DNA of 44,375 bases from Arcobacter sp. (lineage in GTDB: Bacteria > Acidobacteriota > Terriglobia > Bryobacterales > Bryobacteraceae), in contig DYJN01000032.1 of the NCBI GenBank assembly GCA_020723085.1, positions 1 to 44,375 of the forward strand, given 5' to 3'. The notes under the pieces are model-generated. The model had not been told where the DNA came from. It did no database searches and worked only from the letters and a program-made list of their open reading frames with translations. Shown here piece after piece: positions 15,495-23,607 of this stretch. Positions within the stretch are counted from its first letter, which is position 1. Every line of letters starts with the position of its first letter. A program made the position numbers and the translations under genes.

Positions 15495-17609
15495 TCAGGG
15501 CAGCTTGTGAAGCCCTTCCCAGCGGACGATCCATTTGCCGTCAGCAGGGAAGCCGGGAGCGTGGCGCGGGGGCGCGCCGTCCCAACCGGCTGCCATCATG
15601 GCGGCGGCGGCAAGCAGCCCGCCATTGCCGGGCAGATAGATGGTGAGACCGGGGCGCTGGTAGTTATGGCCGTTGGGGAGGTAGCGGTTCTTCGGCGTGT
15701 CCATGAGGAGAAGGTCGAGCGCCAGGGAGGGTTCGCCGACACGGGCGGCGGTCATGGCGGCGAGGGGGTAGTCCCAGCCCCAGGTCTGGTCCCACTGCCA
15801 GGATTCCCGGACGCGGAGCAGAGTGCGGCGCATGGTTTCGCGATCCGCCATGCCGCCGGGAAGAAGGCCGAGCGCGCCGAGGAGGCTGGGGTGGTCGCGG
15901 CGCTTGCCGGCGTCGCGGAAGGTGACGGGATCCGACTCGGCGTTGACGTAAAGGCCATCCACAACGGGCAGGGGAGAGAGCTTCTGTAGCACGGCGTCCC
16001 ACTCTTTGCTGCGCTCCAGCCCCAGCCTCACGCGCCACTGCTGGGCGGTAGCGAGACCCCAACGCCAGTATTCGAGTTCGAACGTGGGATTGAACGTCGT
16101 GCGGGGAGGGTGGAGTTCCTGAGCGGGGATCAGCGGCGGTCCGAGGACGTAGCGGTCTCTGCCTGAGTCCAGCCGCGCAAAAGACGCCATGAAGCCAGCG
16201 GTTTCGGTGACGAAATCCATCCATTCGCGCAGGAGGCGCCCGTCCTTCCGCACGCGGTAGAGGAGCTCGAGCATGTGAATCAAGTGGGGCTGCTGCCAGA
16301 CCAGCAGCGGACCGATGGGGGAGGGGCTTTCGCGGCCGTCAGGGCCCACCATCTTGGGCCAGCGGAGGCCGCGGAAGCCCTGGCGGGCGGCGGTTTCCCG
16401 CGCCAGAGGAGCGATACGGCTGTACCAGGGAAGGCTCTTTTCGAGCAGTTCCGGCCGGCCCCAGAGGGCGAAATGGGCGGCGTGCCACCAATGCATTTCC
16501 AGGTGAAATTTGCCGTACCAGCTGTTAAAAGTGAGGCCGGTTTCCTGCGGAGGCATGGAGCCGGAGCACTGAATTGCCGTGAGATATTGAGACAAAACAA
16601 TGCGCCTTTCCAGCTCCCTGGCGCGTGGATCGCTGCTATGAGAAAGGTCGATGGCGCCGCCGCTCTGCCAGAAAGAGGCCCAATGAGCGCGCACGGCCTT
16701 TTCCGTTTCCGCCACGGACGGCAGAGAACCGGTGAGGATTTCAGGCGAAAAAGCGGCGATAAAATCGGCACGGTTCCCAGAAAATGAGAGGGACAATGCG
16801 TGATCGCCGGATCTGAGGAGGCGGCCGTTTCCAGACCAGCGCAGCCTGGCGAAGTACCGGTCCGCGTCCAGAGTGCGCTCCAGGAGGACGTCCGTGCGCG
16901 AAGAGGCTGCGATGCGCGTGAGATGCCTGCCGGGGGAGTTCCAGCCGGCGGGTTCTCCGGTATGGACGCCGCTGCCGTAGGGGAATTCGATGCGGATCGA
17001 GAAAGGGCGGGCGGAGCCGCCGCCGCGCTCGATGCGGACGGCGAGGATGTCGCGCGCGGGATGAACCAGGGTCAGGACGCGGAACCGGTCTCCGCCGATG
17101 CGGAAGCGGCTCTCGAGCACTCCGCTCCAGAGGTCGAGCCGCTGTTCGACATCCTGAAGATCGCTGACCGCCGCCGCTTTGCCGTTCTTTTCCAACTGGA
17201 AGCCGATGCGGGCGAGACCGAGGCGGTGCGGGTTCTGGCGGAGCCACTCGCCCGCCGGTGTGCGGGCGTTCGCCGGGTAGGGGACGGCACGTCCGGCGGT
17301 GTCATAGGCATTGAAGGTTTGGTCCAAGCGGAAGCCGGAAGGGTTCGGGAAGGAGTGCCAACCCCACTGGGAGAGCGTCGAGAGGGGGATGGAATCGCGG
17401 AAGAAGTCCGGGAAGGTCTGGAGTCCGGTGATGTCGGCGGTGAAGGCGAACTCGCCGTTGCCGACGGTGAGAGGAGCCCAGGGATCGGCTGCGTGCAAGA
17501 CGACATTGTGGCGGCTGACGAGGGCTTGGCGGTCAATCCGCTGGGCGGAGGCAGGGCAGGCGAAGGCGAGGAGCGCAGGCAGGAGGCGGAGGGCGGACGA
17601 AAGGCGCAT
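15495..17609 (-). CDS. Secreted (alpha/alpha)6-barrel glycoside hydrolase, GH65-like
   Basis: A 704-residue exported protein with a signal peptide (LLPALLAFACPASAQ, ending near residue 22). An N-terminal beta-sandwich (about 35-310) opens with the GH65/GH95-like VGNGEFAFTADITGLQTF. A helical barrel (about 340-640) follows. Barrel motifs include FNSWYGKFHLEMHWWHAAHFALWGR, with a candidate catalytic Glu in HLEMHWW, and later RGLRWPKMVGPDGRES and WQWDQTWGWDYP. It probably cleaves or phosphorolyses a glucoside or fucoside in the periplasm. The exact GH family and substrate are not certain. It stands alone on the minus strand behind a terminator, with the sugar porter gene downstream. Confidence 0.75.
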   Translation of the reverse strand: MRLSSALRLLPALLAFACPASAQRIDRQALVSRHNVVLHAADPWAPLTVGNGEFAFTADITGLQTFPDFFRDSIPLSTLSQWGWHSFPNPSGFRLDQTFNAYDTAGRAVPYPANARTPAGEWLRQNPHRLGLARIGFQLEKNGKAAAVSDLQDVEQRLDLWSGVLESRFRIGGDRFRVLTLVHPARDILAVRIERGGGSARPFSIRIEFPYGSGVHTGEPAGWNSPGRHLTRIAASSRTDVLLERTLDADRYFARLRWSGNGRLLRSGDHALSLSFSGNRADFIAAFSPEILTGSLPSVAETEKAVRAHWASFWQSGGAIDLSHSSDPRARELERRIVLSQYLTAIQCSGSMPPQETGLTFNSWYGKFHLEMHWWHAAHFALWGRPELLEKSLPWYSRIAPLARETAARQGFRGLRWPKMVGPDGRESPSPIGPLLVWQQPHLIHMLELLYRVRKDGRLLREWMDFVTETAGFMASFARLDSGRDRYVLGPPLIPAQELHPPRTTFNPTFELEYWRWGLATAQQWRVRLGLERSKEWDAVLQKLSPLPVVDGLYVNAESDPVTFRDAGKRRDHPSLLGALGLLPGGMADRETMRRTLLRVRESWQWDQTWGWDYPLAAMTAARVGEPSLALDLLLMDTPKNRYLPNGHNYQRPGLTIYLPGNGGLLAAAAMMAAGWDGAPPRHAPGFPADGKWIVRWEGLHKLP

Positions 17610-17680
17610 CTCGTGCCCATCATGGCACAGGGGCGGAAGGGCCTATGGCAGGGCGGAGAGACGGCCAGATGCTGGAAAAG

Positions 17681-17714
17681 GCCAATGCCGCCTCCGTGCG
17701 GGGGCGGCATTGGC
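17681..17714 (-). terminator. Intrinsic terminator after the Ig-like surface protein gene
   Basis: A perfect 12-bp inverted repeat (17681-17692 with 17703-17714, GCCAATGCCGCC paired with GGCGGCATTGGC) has a 10-nt loop. On the minus strand it is followed by CTTTTCC. It lies 27 nt past the stop codon of the gene ending at 17741. The T-run is short, so efficiency may be moderate. Confidence 0.75.
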
Positions 17715-17740
17715 GGGATTCCAGCGAGGCGCCCTCGGCG

Positions 17741-20700
17741 TTACTCGGCCGGGCCGATTGGGATGACGCTTCCCTGCGCGTAGTAAGGCGTGCCGCCCTG
17801 CTGTGCCGTGACGAGACCGAGGGGCCTGTCGCCGAGCTGGGCATCTTCGGGGATCTTGAAGAGGACCTCGTAGATGCCGATGAGGTTCTCGGCGAGCTTG
17901 GCTTCGATGACGTCGACGCCGGCGTTGTCAATGCCGACGGCGACGGTGGCGGTGACCTTCTGGCCGGAGCGGCCCACGCGGTTGGTTTCGGCCAGCGGCG
18001 TGGCCTGGCCGAGACCGATGGCATACAGGCGCACCGTCTCGCCGCGGCGGGCGGGCGTGGCCTTGGTGGCCAGGAGTCCGTCTGATCGGATGACGATGGC
18101 GGCGCGGCGTCCGTCGATGGTGTCTTCGATCATGCCGGGGGAGAGAGGCGTGACAGGGACGCCGGTGACGGGGGTGGCGATGCCGTCGATGGAGACATTG
18201 ACGTCGACCGACGTTCCCGTGATCTCATAAGGCACCTGGATCAGCGCCTCCTCGACATTGCCGTCTTGGACGATCCAGTAAATGGGGGCGTAGCTCGACT
18301 TGCCGCCGGAGCGGAACTCGACCACCAGCCCCTTGAATTCGACTGGCAGGCGGCCGATCAGGAGGTTGGCCACCGCGGCGCCGTTGACGTTCCGTGCGAT
18401 GCCGGACGCGGAGAGGATGACGAGGTTGCCGGGCGAGACTCCGATCTGGCCGGTGGCGTAGTTGCGGAAGCTTTCCGGCGTGACGCCCGGACCGGGCAGG
18501 CGGGACTGCAGGGAGAAACTGACCGGCGCGAGATTGGCCGCCTCCGCCGTCACGGTGATCTGGCCCGGCGAGGCACCTGCCGTTACGGTGACCTGCGCCC
18601 GGCCATTGGCATCGGTCACGGAAACCGCCTCGCTGACGGTGGCCGAACCAGTGACGGTCCAGTTTACGGTGATGCCCTGCGCCGGACGATTCAGCACGTC
18701 GAGCACTTCTACAACGAGGGGTTGCGGGAACGCGGTATTCAGGGGCACAACTGGCTGGCCGTCACCGGCGACCTTGCGGAGAGTGGAGATCACGGACTCC
18801 ACCGTAACGGTGAAGACGGCGTCGAGTTGGCCATTGCGGACGGTGACGGTGTACTGTCCGGGGATCACGCCCAGCAACACCCCCGTGGAAACCAGGCCGT
18901 CGGAACCGGAGGTGGAGACGGCGTTCACGAGCTGAAGCGCGTTTGGGTTGGAGACGATCCAGGTCACCTGCTGGTTGGCCAGCGGATTGCCTCCCGCATC
19001 GACGATCTTGGCGACAAGTTTCGCGGGGAGCGCCTCCCCGACCTTGCCGCTCTGGTTGTTGCCGGAGACGATGATCGGGGGAACCGGGTCGCCGGGAGCG
19101 ACGATGACACGGACGTCGGGAATGGTGGATTCATTGCCCACGAGCGCGTCGAAGAAGGTGGTGCCGATCTCACCCGTCGCCACAAGAGTGCAGGTGGCGA
19201 TGCCTTCCGCTGTCGAGAGGGGGTTCTCCTCGACACAGCGGACCACGGGACCCGCTTCGGGATCGGTGTTGCGGCTGGTCACCTTGAGGGAGACATTGGC
19301 GATGGGCACATTGGCGGGGCGTCCGAGGCCGATGCCAGACTGGACACGGATCTTCAGCAATCCGGCTTCCGGCTTGCCGAGTTTGAGATTGATGGTGCGC
19401 TCGGCGGAAGAGGGCACTTCCAGAAGAACCAGCGGCCTGCCAGAGTCATCGTTCGGGTATTGCGTGGCGTAGAAGACCGTCTTCCCGAAATCCGCTACGG
19501 CTTCGATTTCCACCTGGTAGAAGGGCAGCGACGGGTCGGTGAGGCCGAAGACATAAAAGCGCATGCGCGCTTCGCCGTTGGCGTCGGTCACGCTGGGATT
19601 CTGGCTGATGAAGCTGACACCGTTCGAGGCGGTTTGCCAGAGAATCTCCTTGTTGGGGATGGGATTGCCCTCGGCATCCAAGGCGCGGACGACGAGATCC
19701 TGATTGATGACGCCAACCATGGAAAGCTGCCCGTCGCCGGACACCTTCGCGAGCTTCGGTCCGGCGGGCGTGCCGCCACCGCCGCCGCCACCGCCGCCGC
19801 CCGGCTGCCCTGCGACGGTTGAAGTGAGCGCCACGGGGTCAAGATTGCCCGCGAGCGCTTCCACGGTGAAGTCGCCGGCGGACGAAGGCGCGGTCACGTC
19901 CACGTAGGCGAATCCGTCCCGGTTGGTGAGGGCAGTCGCCGGAGAAATAGCTGGCGCCCCCAGACCGGGACGAAACGTCACCGTGGCTCCTTTTACGGGC
20001 CTGCCACCGAAATCGAATACGCGGACGTAGTAACGGAGAACCGTGCCTGGCTGAACCGTCTTGCCCGCCCCGTAACCGAGGAGGTTGCCGGGCGCGCCCG
20101 CAGACGGAGGAGAAACGTACGACAACTGCCCCACGGCGAGATCCCGCTGGTTGATATTCCCAAGCCCGGCCAGCGGGACCATAAAGTGCCGGCCGGTGCC
20201 ATCCACGTAGTAGAAGCGCAACGAGTTCGGGATTTCGTCGCTGGCGGCGATGCTCGGCACGCCCGCAAGCACCTGCTGGTTGATCCGGAGGTCCGTCACG
20301 TTGAGACCGCCGCCCAAACCCCGGGTGATGTCAAACACCTCAGGGACAGAGGGGGCGAGGACAATGGCGCGATCTTCCCGCACCAGGAGGATGGGATCCA
20401 CCAACTGAGGGGTGGCGCCGAACGGCCCGCCCACTGTGGATACCACGGCGGCGGAAGCAATCGGAGATCCTGCCGGACTGTTGGTGCCTCGCAGCGTCAA
20501 GTCAAACAGGCCGATGGAGTGTCCACCCTGGAGGCGTCCCGCCGCATAAGCCTTGGCGCCCGTGGGAGTGAAGATGAGCTTTCCCGGATGCGGGAGGCTG
20601 GGCAGCAAGGGCGATGTGCGGGCGAGTTCTGCGAAGGGCGGCGCGCCGGACAACTCGATGAGAACGTTCAGTCCGGTGATGTAGATGCTACCGAATGGCG

Positions 20701-21298
20701 CGATGCTGAGGGAGAGGCTGCCCGAGGGATAGCTGCCAGCCAGGGAGATCGGGGCGAGCGGCAGCCAGTCCGACACCCGCACGGGCTGCAGGATGTTGGA
20801 GTTCATCAGCACGATGAGGTGCTCCCCGTCTTTGGTGAACTCCATGTCGACTGCGTCCGCGGAAAGAGCCACGAAATCCTGGAGGATCTGCTCATTATCC
20901 ATCTGCACGAAGTAAACGCGCGCCGGATTGGTGGTGGCCACCAGCAGCCGGGATCCGTCCGGCGAGAACGCGGCGCGCACAGGCGTTCCTGAAGGCAGCG
21001 TAAGAGGTCTGGGCTGCCCAACGCCGCCGGCCGAGACATCGATGATGCTGATCGGCGCCGCGGCGTTCTGCGTGACCACAACCAGCCGTACGCCGTCGTC
21101 GGCGAGCAGAACCTGTTTCACCGCGCCAGGCAGGGTCGCGGAGCCGACCGGTACAAGCTGATCGCTCAGCACCGTCAGCACTGGCGCAGCAGGGTTGGCG
21201 GCCGAGACGGAAATTACATAACCGGCCTTCGCGGAGAGCGCGAGGACGGCCGCGAGAGCCACAGTGGCAAGCAAAGTTTTCTGGATCCGGTGCATCAT
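17741..21298 (-). CDS. Large exported protein: beta-propeller, Ig-like repeats, Solibacter-type C-terminal domain
   Basis: A 1185-residue surface or secreted protein. A signal peptide (about 1-25, LLATVALAAVLALSAKA) is followed by a YVTN/WD-like beta-propeller (about 35-400; VRAAFSPDGSRLLVATTNPARVYFV is one blade). A bacterial Ig-like segment comes next, then a run of ten Gly (near 500) and three or more Big_1/invasin-like Ig repeats (NPIPNKEILWQT, NPLANQQVTWIV, RPAQGITVNWTV, each with DANGxA or SDGLVS). The last ~230 residues (PESFRNYATGQIGVSPGNLV to the end) resemble the TIGR03437 Solibacter C-terminal domain. An AAGAGGAA site precedes two adjacent ATGs. The second (21295) is better spaced. 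Function is probably adhesion or extracellular binding. Confidence 0.85.
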   Translation of the reverse strand: MMHRIQKTLLATVALAAVLALSAKAGYVISVSAANPAAPVLTVLSDQLVPVGSATLPGAVKQVLLADDGVRLVVVTQNAAAPISIIDVSAGGVGQPRPLTLPSGTPVRAAFSPDGSRLLVATTNPARVYFVQMDNEQILQDFVALSADAVDMEFTKDGEHLIVLMNSNILQPVRVSDWLPLAPISLAGSYPSGSLSLSIAPFGSIYITGLNVLIELSGAPPFAELARTSPLLPSLPHPGKLIFTPTGAKAYAAGRLQGGHSIGLFDLTLRGTNSPAGSPIASAAVVSTVGGPFGATPQLVDPILLVREDRAIVLAPSVPEVFDITRGLGGGLNVTDLRINQQVLAGVPSIAASDEIPNSLRFYYVDGTGRHFMVPLAGLGNINQRDLAVGQLSYVSPPSAGAPGNLLGYGAGKTVQPGTVLRYYVRVFDFGGRPVKGATVTFRPGLGAPAISPATALTNRDGFAYVDVTAPSSAGDFTVEALAGNLDPVALTSTVAGQPGGGGGGGGGGTPAGPKLAKVSGDGQLSMVGVINQDLVVRALDAEGNPIPNKEILWQTASNGVSFISQNPSVTDANGEARMRFYVFGLTDPSLPFYQVEIEAVADFGKTVFYATQYPNDDSGRPLVLLEVPSSAERTINLKLGKPEAGLLKIRVQSGIGLGRPANVPIANVSLKVTSRNTDPEAGPVVRCVEENPLSTAEGIATCTLVATGEIGTTFFDALVGNESTIPDVRVIVAPGDPVPPIIVSGNNQSGKVGEALPAKLVAKIVDAGGNPLANQQVTWIVSNPNALQLVNAVSTSGSDGLVSTGVLLGVIPGQYTVTVRNGQLDAVFTVTVESVISTLRKVAGDGQPVVPLNTAFPQPLVVEVLDVLNRPAQGITVNWTVTGSATVSEAVSVTDANGRAQVTVTAGASPGQITVTAEAANLAPVSFSLQSRLPGPGVTPESFRNYATGQIGVSPGNLVILSASGIARNVNGAAVANLLIGRLPVEFKGLVVEFRSGGKSSYAPIYWIVQDGNVEEALIQVPYEITGTSVDVNVSIDGIATPVTGVPVTPLSPGMIEDTIDGRRAAIVIRSDGLLATKATPARRGETVRLYAIGLGQATPLAETNRVGRSGQKVTATVAVGIDNAGVDVIEAKLAENLIGIYEVLFKIPEDAQLGDRPLGLVTAQQGGTPYYAQGSVIPIGPAE

Positions 21299-21396
21299 TT
21301 CCTCTTCAGGATGGGGAGTCAGGCGGCAGCCTCCGCCCGGGAGCGAGGAAGGGAACTGACGTTAGTTTAGCATTTCCGCAGCCGGGCCGCATGCAC

Positions 21397-21429
21397 AAAA
21401 AAGCCGGGGGAGGTTTCCCTCCCCCGGCT
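21397..21429 (-). terminator. Strong intrinsic terminator after the gene ending at 21461
   Basis: On the minus strand, AGCCGGGGGAGG pairs perfectly with CCTCCCCCGGCT (12 bp) around a GAAA tetraloop, followed directly by six T. It begins 31 nt after the stop codon. A second GC-rich inverted repeat (AACCGGCC with GGCCGGGTT, 21432-21451) sits between the stop codon and this hairpin. It isolates the gene from the downstream Ig-like gene, which therefore needs its own promoter. Confidence 0.92.
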
Positions 21430-21460
21430 CCAACCGGCCAACGGCCGGGTTGAATGGTTA

Positions 21461-22999
21461 CTACTGGTTCAGCGCTTCCGCCGGCGACGGACCGTACCGA
21501 TCGGAATTGCTGATCTTTTCTGGGCTAAGGATCAGCGCGATGTAGCCCTGCGCGAACCTGTTCACGCCGAGGTCGCTGACGAAGGCGTACCCGTGGGCAT
21601 ACTGGAAGTTGCAGACTGCGAACACATAGCCGGTGAAGTCGGGCACAGCCGACAGCCCCTGGGCGGCGTTGCCGCCGCTGAGGGTCATCAGCATCTGCTG
21701 TCCAGCGGCGATGCTCACAGTCGTAGTCTGGCTGATGTCAGAGGGTGTGCCGTAGAAGTAGAGCGTGCAGGTGCCGCTCTGGGGATCGGTGCCCCACGGA
21801 TCCTTCGAGGTGTTGGAAATCGCGAGCCCCGTATCCCAACCGGTGATGCTGGTCACGAAGGGGAACAGCAGCCGCGTCTCGCAAGGATTGATGGTGAAGG
21901 CGTCCTGAGCGGCGCCGGTGTCGGTGAAGCGAGGCGCAGGACCAGTGATCGGCGTGATCACCGTGCTGATCGGCGCGTAGCTGCCCGACACGGTTCCGGT
22001 GCCGATCGCGGGCAACCCGCTGTAAGTCACCGGAACGCTGACAGTGAGGGTTTCGATCACGCCGACATCCACGGAACCCGACACAGTGGCAGTGACGGTA
22101 TTGCCCAATGTACTGCATGTAAACGCAGGACTGGAGCAGGTAGCAGTGCCAAGACTCACGCCGGCCGGCAAATTGGAGAACGTGACCTGAAGCTGGGTCG
22201 CCTGAGTGGCGCGTCCCGCGTCGCCGGGCCAGTCAGTGGGCGTCTCGTCCCAGTACATGGACTCCGTGTTATAGATGTTGAACAGGTTGTTCTGTGGGGG
22301 ACCTGTCACGTTGCCCGCCTCGCGCCATGCGTTCGGGATCAGCTCTTTGAAGATCACCTTGACGGAGTCGGTCGGCGTCTGGCACTGGCTCAGGTTGGCG
22401 CCAGTGACGCTGACCTCCAGGCTCTTCTGGATATAGCCGACAACCAGGAAGGGCGAGGACAGCGGCAGGGTGAGCGAACCGGTGACCGACACCAGCAGGT
22501 TGACCGGAGTCGGCGTCACGGTGAGCCCGGCAGCCGAGGCGTTCACCCGGATGTTGACCATGCGGAGCGTGCGGGTGGCACCATCGGTTCCTGGCGGACG
22601 GAACTCGATGTTCCTCCATTCGACCGCCTGGGCGTTGCCCGGAACCTTGTAAGCGAAGAAGGCGTTCGTGCCCACGTTGACCTGGCCCGGAGCCGGGTCA
22701 TCGATCAGCAGAGCCGCCTCGAGCTCGCCGCCGCCCTCAGGGGCTGCGCTGAGCAACCGGCTGGTGACGTTATAGCCAGGGGTGAACACGCGGACGTTGA
22801 TGGTGGCGGGAGCAGACGGGTTGCCGCCCGTGCACTGGATGAACGCCTGGCCGACTTCTTCTGCCAGACCTTCCGCACGCAGCAGCGGCGGAGCGCCGCC
22901 GTTCAACGTGCAGTTCAACGGACCAAACTGCGCACTGGCAAGCCCGGCAGTGAGAGCCAGCACAGCCAGCAGCAGCATCGCTTTGCGAAAATCAAACAT
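21461..22999 (-). CDS. Exported beta-rich protein, function unknown
   Basis: A 512-residue protein with a signal peptide (FRKAMLLLAVLALTAGLASAQ). Mature sequence is rich in Thr, Ser, Val, Pro and Gly, typical of beta-sandwich surface proteins. Pairs of Cys (for example CTLNG, QCTGG, SQCQ, ATCSSPAFTCS, NPCETR, GTCTL, AVCNF) suggest disulfides. The C-terminal ~150 residues (NPCETRLLFPFVTSITGWDTGLAI to YIALILSPEKIS) look like a separate folded unit with a possible ligand face. The ATG at 22999 follows the excellent site AAGGAGAAGGAA. An in-frame ATG 51 nt upstream is rejected because the signal peptide would be internal. Expression appears independent: own promoter, long leader, own terminator. 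High-level synthesis is likely. Confidence 0.85.
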   Translation of the reverse strand: MFDFRKAMLLLAVLALTAGLASAQFGPLNCTLNGGAPPLLRAEGLAEEVGQAFIQCTGGNPSAPATINVRVFTPGYNVTSRLLSAAPEGGGELEAALLIDDPAPGQVNVGTNAFFAYKVPGNAQAVEWRNIEFRPPGTDGATRTLRMVNIRVNASAAGLTVTPTPVNLLVSVTGSLTLPLSSPFLVVGYIQKSLEVSVTGANLSQCQTPTDSVKVIFKELIPNAWREAGNVTGPPQNNLFNIYNTESMYWDETPTDWPGDAGRATQATQLQVTFSNLPAGVSLGTATCSSPAFTCSTLGNTVTATVSGSVDVGVIETLTVSVPVTYSGLPAIGTGTVSGSYAPISTVITPITGPAPRFTDTGAAQDAFTINPCETRLLFPFVTSITGWDTGLAISNTSKDPWGTDPQSGTCTLYFYGTPSDISQTTTVSIAAGQQMLMTLSGGNAAQGLSAVPDFTGYVFAVCNFQYAHGYAFVSDLGVNRFAQGYIALILSPEKISNSDRYGPSPAEALNQ

Positions 23000-23607
23000 T
23001 TCCTTCTCCTTGTGAACTCGCGAATTCGAATTGATGAAGGGTCTCTTCAACCTGAGCCTCAGCGGAAGGGGAGAGAGGAACCCATGCCCCCGGCAATTCC
23101 GGAAAAATGCGAACCCAAGGCTGGGGAGCCTCTGTTCTGCTCTTTCCGGTTCCTGCCGGTCTTCCTTGGTGGATTCCCATATGCGATCGTGTAATCTCTG
23201 TTCTGTGCCTGCGGGATCCTGACCGACTTTCAGTGCCGGGCCCTTCCGGGCACAGTCAGCACCTTCATATCACCCCGTCCGGCCCCATGTCAAGCGGAAA
23301 TTTCCCCTGACTCAGAGGCTGCGGAGCGACGCCAGAACTCCCTACCCCCGTATTTAAGCATAGAGCGTCCTATTTCGTCAAGAAGTTCTTTCAGTTAGAC
23401 GTGATTCCAGGCACAGGGAGACCTTGCTGCCGGCCGGCAAGCGCCGGCAAACCGCCATGCGCGGGCAGGCTGAGCGTCGCCCCGATCCCGTCCGCGGGTA
23501 TCGCGCCGGCGCCCGCCGGATGCGCCCGTTGCCCGGGATCCGCAGCCCGCTTCATGCGCGGCGGAGGGCGCCGGCGCGCGTTTCCGGGCGGGGCGGAGAA
23601 GCGGCGG
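23000..23607. other. Intergenic region with long minus-strand leader; no gene supported
   Basis: This 608-bp stretch lies between the exported-protein gene and gspD, both on the minus strand. About 23000-23257 is the predicted untranslated leader of the gene ending at 21461. It includes an imperfect hairpin GTGCC/GGCAC at about 23233-23253. The rest, 23294-23607, holds AT-richer sequence near 23340-23405 and very GC-rich palindromic sequence (GCCGGCCGGC near 23429). No convincing terminator for the gsp operon could be identified here. Small frames have no ribosome sites or coding character. Confidence 0.6.
23264..23293 (-). promoter_or_regulatory. Sigma-70-type promoter of the exported-protein gene
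   Basis: On the minus strand there is a perfect -35 TTGACA (23293-23288), an 18-nt spacer and TATGAA (23269-23264), a four-of-six match to TATAAT. Transcription would start near 23257, giving a leader of about 258 nt before the ATG at 22999. This is the only consensus TTGACA promoter I found in the window. Confidence 0.65.

Noticed and set aside
18266-19822. A 518-codon plus-strand frame opposite the Ig-like surface protein
   Set aside because: Antisense shadow with no domain; the minus strand encodes regular Ig-like repeats.
23401-23607. Intrinsic terminator after gspD
   Set aside because: There are GC-rich palindromes (GCCGGCCGGC and others) but none is followed by a T-run on the minus strand, so I do not call a terminator.
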